This document shows, one piece after another, positions 62,494-64,000 of a DNA stretch of 64,000 nucleotides. The notes below the pieces were generated by a model. It was not told the DNA's origin, searched no databases, and saw only the letters and a program-made list of their open reading frames with translations. The position numbers were made by a program, and so were the translations under genes. Each line of letters opens with the position of its first letter. Positions within the stretch are counted from its first letter, which is position 1. The DNA comes from Alistipes sp. (GTDB lineage: Bacteria; Bacteroidota; Bacteroidia; Bacteroidales; Rikenellaceae): the NCBI GenBank assembly GCA_017937805.1, contig JAGBCX010000017.1, positions 1-64,000 of the forward strand. Reading direction: 5' to 3'.

Positions 62494-63729
62494 ATGAAGC
62501 GTACTATTTACACAATCTTTACAATTTTCTCGGCCATACTATTTATGGCATGTTCCTCCGAAGGTAAAAGAGAGGAGAAGGAGAATTTGATATTCGGAAT
62601 CAATGCCGACAACTACAACGTAGAGCGCAAAAAGGTTGAGAGCGGTGAGTCGTGGAGCAAGATTCTTGGCACATACGGCATCGGCACACAGAAGGTTCTG
62701 CGCCTTGACCAACTGACCAGAGAGATTTGCCCTTTGCGAACAATTCGTGCCGGCAGTTACTACACAACATTCACTCGTCAGGACTCTACTTCGGTACATC
62801 TCGACCATATTGTCTACGAGAAGAATATCATCGACTATGTGGTATTCTCGTTCGTGGGCGATTCGGTTGCAGTGCGCGAAGGTCAACGCGAGGTGGAAAT
62901 TCGTCGCAAAAAGAGCACTGCCGTAATCTCTTCATCGCTTTGGGGTGCAATAATGGAGTCTAATCTACCCTACGCTCTCGCTTCCGAGATGGAGGATATC
63001 TATCAATGGACTGTCGATTTCTTTGGTATTCAGGTAGGCGACCGTTTTACCGTAATTTATGACGAGAAGTTTATTGATACTCTATCGGTCGGCATCGGTC
63101 GTGTATGGGGAGCGAAATTCACCCATCGTGGCAAGGATATCTACGCCATACCTTTCGAGCAAGGCGGCAAGTTGCAATATTGGGAGGCCGATGGAGGCTC
63201 TCTGCGCAAGCAACTCTTGAAAGCCCCGCTGAAATTCACCCGTATATCATCGAAATTCTCTCATTCGCGATTGCACCCCGTATTGAAGAAGTATCGACCA
63301 CATCATGGAGTTGATTATGCAGCACCTTCGGGAACACCCGTTCGTGCCGTAGCAGATGGTGTTGTTACGGTAAAGACCTACAAAAAAGCTGATGGAAATA
63401 TCCTCAAAATCAAGCACCCGGGCAACCTCACTTCGGGCTATCTTCACCTGCGTGGTTTTGCAAAGGGCATAAAGGTAGGAGCGAAAGTGTCGCAAGGTCA
63501 GATTATTGGCTATGTTGGAAGTACGGGCTACTCAACGGGACCGCATCTCGACTTTCGTTTATGGAAGGGTGGCACCCCAATCAACCCATTGAAAGTCCCT
63601 CAGAAGCCATCTGAGCCTATCTCGAAGGATAACCGCGAGAGGTTCGACAAGGTAAGAATGCGAGTTATGGCAGAATTGAACGGAGAGATTCCCGATTCGA
63701 TGAAGGTGACCAATCTCGAAACAATTTAG
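62494..63729 (+). CDS. M23-family metallopeptidase lipoprotein (peptidoglycan hydrolase)
   Basis: 411 residues from ATG 62494. Lipoprotein signal (LFMAC, Cys20). The N-terminal half has a LysM/OapA-like opening (ESWSKILGTYGI) and a strand-rich part. The LytM/M23 domain (about 255-370) has the zinc ligands in HHGVDYAAPSG (His, Asp) and PHLDFRL, and the second His in GYLHLRG. It would cut peptide cross-links in peptidoglycan, in cell separation or growth. The start follows from the promoter that touches it. Confidence 0.9.
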   Translation: MKRTIYTIFTIFSAILFMACSSEGKREEKENLIFGINADNYNVERKKVESGESWSKILGTYGIGTQKVLRLDQLTREICPLRTIRAGSYYTTFTRQDSTSVHLDHIVYEKNIIDYVVFSFVGDSVAVREGQREVEIRRKKSTAVISSSLWGAIMESNLPYALASEMEDIYQWTVDFFGIQVGDRFTVIYDEKFIDTLSVGIGRVWGAKFTHRGKDIYAIPFEQGGKLQYWEADGGSLRKQLLKAPLKFTRISSKFSHSRLHPVLKKYRPHHGVDYAAPSGTPVRAVADGVVTVKTYKKADGNILKIKHPGNLTSGYLHLRGFAKGIKVGAKVSQGQIIGYVGSTGYSTGPHLDFRLWKGGTPINPLKVPQKPSEPISKDNRERFDKVRMRVMAELNGEIPDSMKVTNLETI

Positions 63730-63733
63730 AAGT

Positions 63734-64000
63734 ATGGTTGATAGGCGTATCGTAGATTTCATAAAGCGGCACCACGTTCTTACTCTCGCAACCGTATCGG
63801 GCGAGGGCGAGCCATATTGCGCCGCATGTTTCTACGCCTACGACAAGGAGCGCAACCGCTTAATCTTCACCTCTGACGACACCACCCGCCATGCACAAGA
63901 GATGTTGCAAAATGCAAAGGTTGCCATCGGCATAACCCTCGAAACACGCATCGTAGGCAAGGTGCAGGGGGCGCAAATTTGTGGCGTAGCAGAGCGCGGC
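63734..64000 (+). CDS. Pyridoxamine 5'-phosphate oxidase-fold protein (YhbP-like), cut by window end
   Basis: 89 codons from ATG 63734, four bases after the M23 stop; the end lies outside the window. The opening IVDFIKRHHVLTLATVSGEGEPYCAACFYAYD matches the flavin-binding split-barrel of PNPOx-like proteins, with RLIFTSDDTTRHAQEML, AIGITLETRIVGKVQGAQICG and so on. Many such proteins bind FMN, F420 or heme; a real PdxH role is possible but not shown. Probably co-transcribed with the M23 gene. Confidence 0.75.
   Translation, partial: MVDRRIVDFIKRHHVLTLATVSGEGEPYCAACFYAYDKERNRLIFTSDDTTRHAQEMLQNAKVAIGITLETRIVGKVQGAQICGVAERG

Overview
The window is chromosomal DNA from a member of the Bacteroidales. 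The placement rests on SusC/SusD outer-membrane proteins, many Bacteroidetes-type promoters (TAnnTTTG at -7, often TTG or TTTG about 19-20 bases upstream), a demethylmenaquinone methyltransferase, the gene order pdxJ / nadK-uppS-bamA-skp-skp, a short archaeal/eukaryal-type prolyl-tRNA synthetase, and lipoproteins with Bacteroidetes-like lipoboxes. Genus and species cannot be fixed from sequence alone; something near Rikenellaceae (Alistipes-like, protein-degrading) is a guess. No rRNA, tRNA, CRISPR array, insertion sequence or prophage block was seen.

Layout. At 1-412 the tail of a PAP2-type phosphatase gene lies against a truncated gapA, a suspicious junction. 746-16507 is mostly housekeeping: esterase, cca, pdxJ diverging from the envelope cluster nadK-uppS-bamA-skp-skp, then queA, tpiA, lysS, a PAP2 phosphatase, alkaline phosphatase and a YugP-type membrane protease on the minus strand. 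16598-25723 runs on the plus strand: guanine deaminase, a LolC/E-type permease with menaquinone methyltransferase and two small envelope proteins, a Cys-rich lipoprotein, and murB-tilS-holA-pabC-like. 25771-31251 (minus) holds a large surface lipoprotein, two FKBP-type isomerase lipoproteins and an arginase-family enzyme. 31384-43239 (plus) holds pdxB, pyrD, cinA, a complete tripartite RND efflux system, a MATE transporter, and an ECF sigma factor followed by an untracked 44-codon ORF. 43542-49347 (minus) holds a CDF metal transporter, a GDSL hydrolase, proS, a 5'-nucleotidase-like enzyme and purC. 49775-59926 is a SusC/SusD operon whose enzyme is a subtilisin-type protease, so probably a protein or peptide utilisation locus. 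The end holds ssb-pnp-lpxK (minus), an M23 peptidase lipoprotein and the start of a pyridoxamine-phosphate-oxidase-fold gene (plus).

The intergenic spaces are the least ordinary part. Three kinds of dispersed repeat recur: (i) two ~123-bp long-hairpin elements (1536-1658, 14044-14166) whose inner stems differ in sequence but keep pairing, each at the 3' end of a minus-strand gene; (ii) three ~100-bp copies of an element beginning (C)TGAACTCC and ending GCGCT(G)AAAG (15634, 20584, 43290); (iii) short-unit arrays from a small vocabulary (TTTTCCGCTTT, CTCCTAT, TTTTGCATTCTGCA, CTCAACTCTTAATT) joined in varying order and lying next to -7 boxes. None of these is explained by the genes.

Other points for a second look: PyrD lacks the usual catalytic Ser/Cys (NVSY instead of NVSSPN), a 12-cysteine lipoprotein of 87 residues, the small ORF behind the ECF sigma gene, and several -7 boxes so close to the start codon that the mRNAs may be nearly leaderless.
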